Of a stretch of 5,909 nt of DNA, positions 4,941-5,909 are shown piece after piece. A model generated the notes under the pieces. It was not told the DNA's origin and searched no databases. It was given only the letters and a program-made list of their open reading frames with translations. A program made the position numbers and the translations under genes. The first letter of the stretch is position 1. Each line of letters begins with the position of its first letter. The stretch comes from Lachnospiraceae bacterium (GTDB lineage: Bacteria; Bacillota_A; Clostridia; Lachnospirales; Lachnospiraceae): NCBI GenBank assembly GCA_024699595.1, contig JAILPG010000021.1:1-5909 (forward strand). The letters are read 5' to 3'.

Positions 4941-5372
4941 ATGGCACAGGAATACGAACAGTTATTACTTGAAAAACAGCTATGCTTTCCAATGTATGCA
5001 TGCGGAAGGAAGATCGTTACGGCGTATAATCCGTATCTAAAACCTCTGGGATTGACATACACTCAGTACATTGTCTTCATGGTGCTGTGGGAGAAGGAGA
5101 GTGTGAATGTTGGGCAGCTTGGAAGCATCCTTCATCTGGATGCAGGAACGCTCACGCCCCTTTTAAAGACCCTCGAAAAGGAGGGGTATGTGACGAGAGA
5201 ACGTTCCAGGGAAGATGAGCGTGTAACGATCATAAGCATCACTAAAAAAGGTAATGATCTTAAGGAGAAGTGCAAGGATATACCGCTTGAACTTGCAAAG
5301 AATGGATCGCCATTATCAGAAAGGGATGTAAAGGAGCTATACAGACTGCTGTATAAATTCCTTGAAGGATGA
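4941..5372 (+). CDS. ohrR: OhrR-type organic peroxide-sensing repressor (MarR family)
   Basis: A 143-residue winged-helix repressor close in length and pattern to B. subtilis OhrR. The sensing segment LEKQLCFPMYACGRK puts the peroxidatic Cys at position 15, exactly as in OhrR, and Tyr29 and Tyr40, which in OhrR hydrogen-bond to that Cys, are kept. The DNA-binding part has LHLDAGTLTPLLKTLEKEGYVTR (recognition helix about 67-80) and a wing with RERSREDERVTIISIT (86-101). Extra cysteines at 21 and 111 could form a disulfide with Cys15, although the family needs only Cys15 when low-molecular thiols are present. AAGGGG overlaps the gpx stop and serves as ribosome binding site, with a gap of 6 nt. 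Target, by inference: its own operon, through the palindrome at 4322-4339. It sits with gpx rather than the usual ohrA peroxidase. Confidence 0.93.
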   Translation: MAQEYEQLLLEKQLCFPMYACGRKIVTAYNPYLKPLGLTYTQYIVFMVLWEKESVNVGQLGSILHLDAGTLTPLLKTLEKEGYVTRERSREDERVTIISITKKGNDLKEKCKDIPLELAKNGSPLSERDVKELYRLLYKFLEG

Positions 5373-5402
5373 AAAAGAAAACTTTGAAGGAGCCAATATA
5401 GA

Positions 5403-5909
5403 ATGTACAATATCAGTAAGAAAGGTATTCGGAGCAGGAGAATCTCTATACGTGTTGATGGCAGAAGAGTACCGCTTCTCATACTGAAACCATTATCTGA
5501 ACCAAAGAATGCTCCCGGTGTCATGTGGATACATGGTGGAGGATATATGACGGGATTTAGGGAAATGGCATATATAGGCCGTGCTGCCGATCTGGTGAGA
5601 AACCATGGGGCTGTAGTATTGTCCCCGGGATATCATCTTTCCTTATTCCATCCATATCCGACAGCCCTTAATGACTGCTATGCGGTTCTTCTTTATATAA
5701 GGGATCACGCTGAAGAACTTGGGATCGATCCAAGCCAGATAATGGTTGGCGGGGAGAGTGCAGGCGGAGGAATGGCTGCAGCCATATCAATGCTTGCCAG
5801 AGATAAGGGTGAAGTAAATATAGCTTTCCAGATGCCTTTATATCCAATGATCGATAATTTCGATACCGAGAGCAGCAAAGATAATCACGCTAAAGTCTGG
5901 AATACAAGA
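5403..5909 (+). CDS. Partial alpha/beta hydrolase, HSL/acetyl-esterase-like
   Basis: An open frame of 169 codons from ATG 5403 to the right edge; the C-terminus is missing. Seen: PGVMWIHGGGYMTGF, with the oxyanion-hole HGGG at 44-47; the LFHPYPTALNDCYAVLLYI segment (81-99) equivalent to the EHP.PA..D of the family; GIDPSQIMVGGESAGGGMAAA with the GESAG elbow and nucleophile Ser119; and LYPMID at 146-151. These mark a hormone-sensitive-lipase-type esterase acting on short acyl esters. The catalytic Asp and His fall beyond the window. No signal peptide is seen, so it is probably cytoplasmic. AAGGAG (5387-5392) lies 10 nt from the ATG. The 30-nt gap after ohrR, with no terminator or promoter, places it in the gpx-ohrR operon. 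Its natural substrate is unknown; a link to peroxidised lipid or ester breakdown is speculation. Confidence 0.9.
   Translation, partial: MYNISKKGIRSRRISIRVDGRRVPLLILKPLSEPKNAPGVMWIHGGGYMTGFREMAYIGRAADLVRNHGAVVLSPGYHLSLFHPYPTALNDCYAVLLYIRDHAEELGIDPSQIMVGGESAGGGMAAAISMLARDKGEVNIAFQMPLYPMIDNFDTESSKDNHAKVWNTR

Noticed and set aside
5132..5524. Minus-strand open frame over ohrR and the esterase start
   Set aside because: It is antisense to two recognised genes and shows no conserved motif.

Overview
The window looks like chromosome from a low-to-moderate GC Gram-positive anaerobe, most likely a clostridial (Lachnospiraceae-like) bacterium. The reasons are strong GGAGG-type ribosome binding sites, lipoprotein signal peptides of the Firmicute kind, a 1-Cys-type OhrR regulator with Cys15, Tyr29 and Tyr40, and a YfbK-like VWA lipoprotein next to an ECF sigma factor. 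The taxonomic call is inference from sequence character only.

Layout: the left two-thirds (1-3991) is read on the minus strand and the right third (4385-5909) on the plus strand, so a 393-bp divergent intergenic region separates two functional blocks. In minus-strand transcription order, the left block is an ECF sigma factor (3991-3437), an overlapping single-pass membrane protein that is probably its anti-sigma factor (3453-2458), a clear intrinsic terminator (2415-2375), a VWA-domain lipoprotein (2249-486), and the start of an amino-acid-type ABC transporter solute-binding lipoprotein that runs off the left edge (387-1). The last gene has its own good sigma-A-type promoter and a stem-loop at the very 5' end of its predicted mRNA.

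The most informative non-coding signal is a bipartite element, CCATAAATTTC-N12-CGTATA, found with identical spacing upstream of both the sigma operon and the VWA lipoprotein gene. It reads as the promoter recognised by the ECF sigma factor itself. That would make the left block a self-contained regulon: sigma, membrane-bound anti-sigma with a long disordered extracytoplasmic linker, and a surface VWA lipoprotein as output. The sigma copy also carries a perfect 16-bp palindrome in its spacer, a candidate site for a second regulator.

The right block is an organic-peroxide response operon: a Cys-type glutathione peroxidase homologue (gpx), an OhrR/MarR-family peroxide sensor, and an alpha/beta hydrolase of the HGGG/GESAG esterase family that is cut by the right edge. 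It is driven by a perfect TTGACA-N17-TATAAT promoter with an 18-bp imperfect palindrome over the spacer and -10 box, suited to binding OhrR.

Between the blocks lies the broken 3' part of an IS200/IS605-family Y1 transposase gene (antisense to gpx) with its right-end hairpin. The gpx -35 box lies inside this fossil, so the gpx promoter appears to have been built on, or abutted to, transposon debris. Both frameshifts in the fossil are single-base losses in A tracts.
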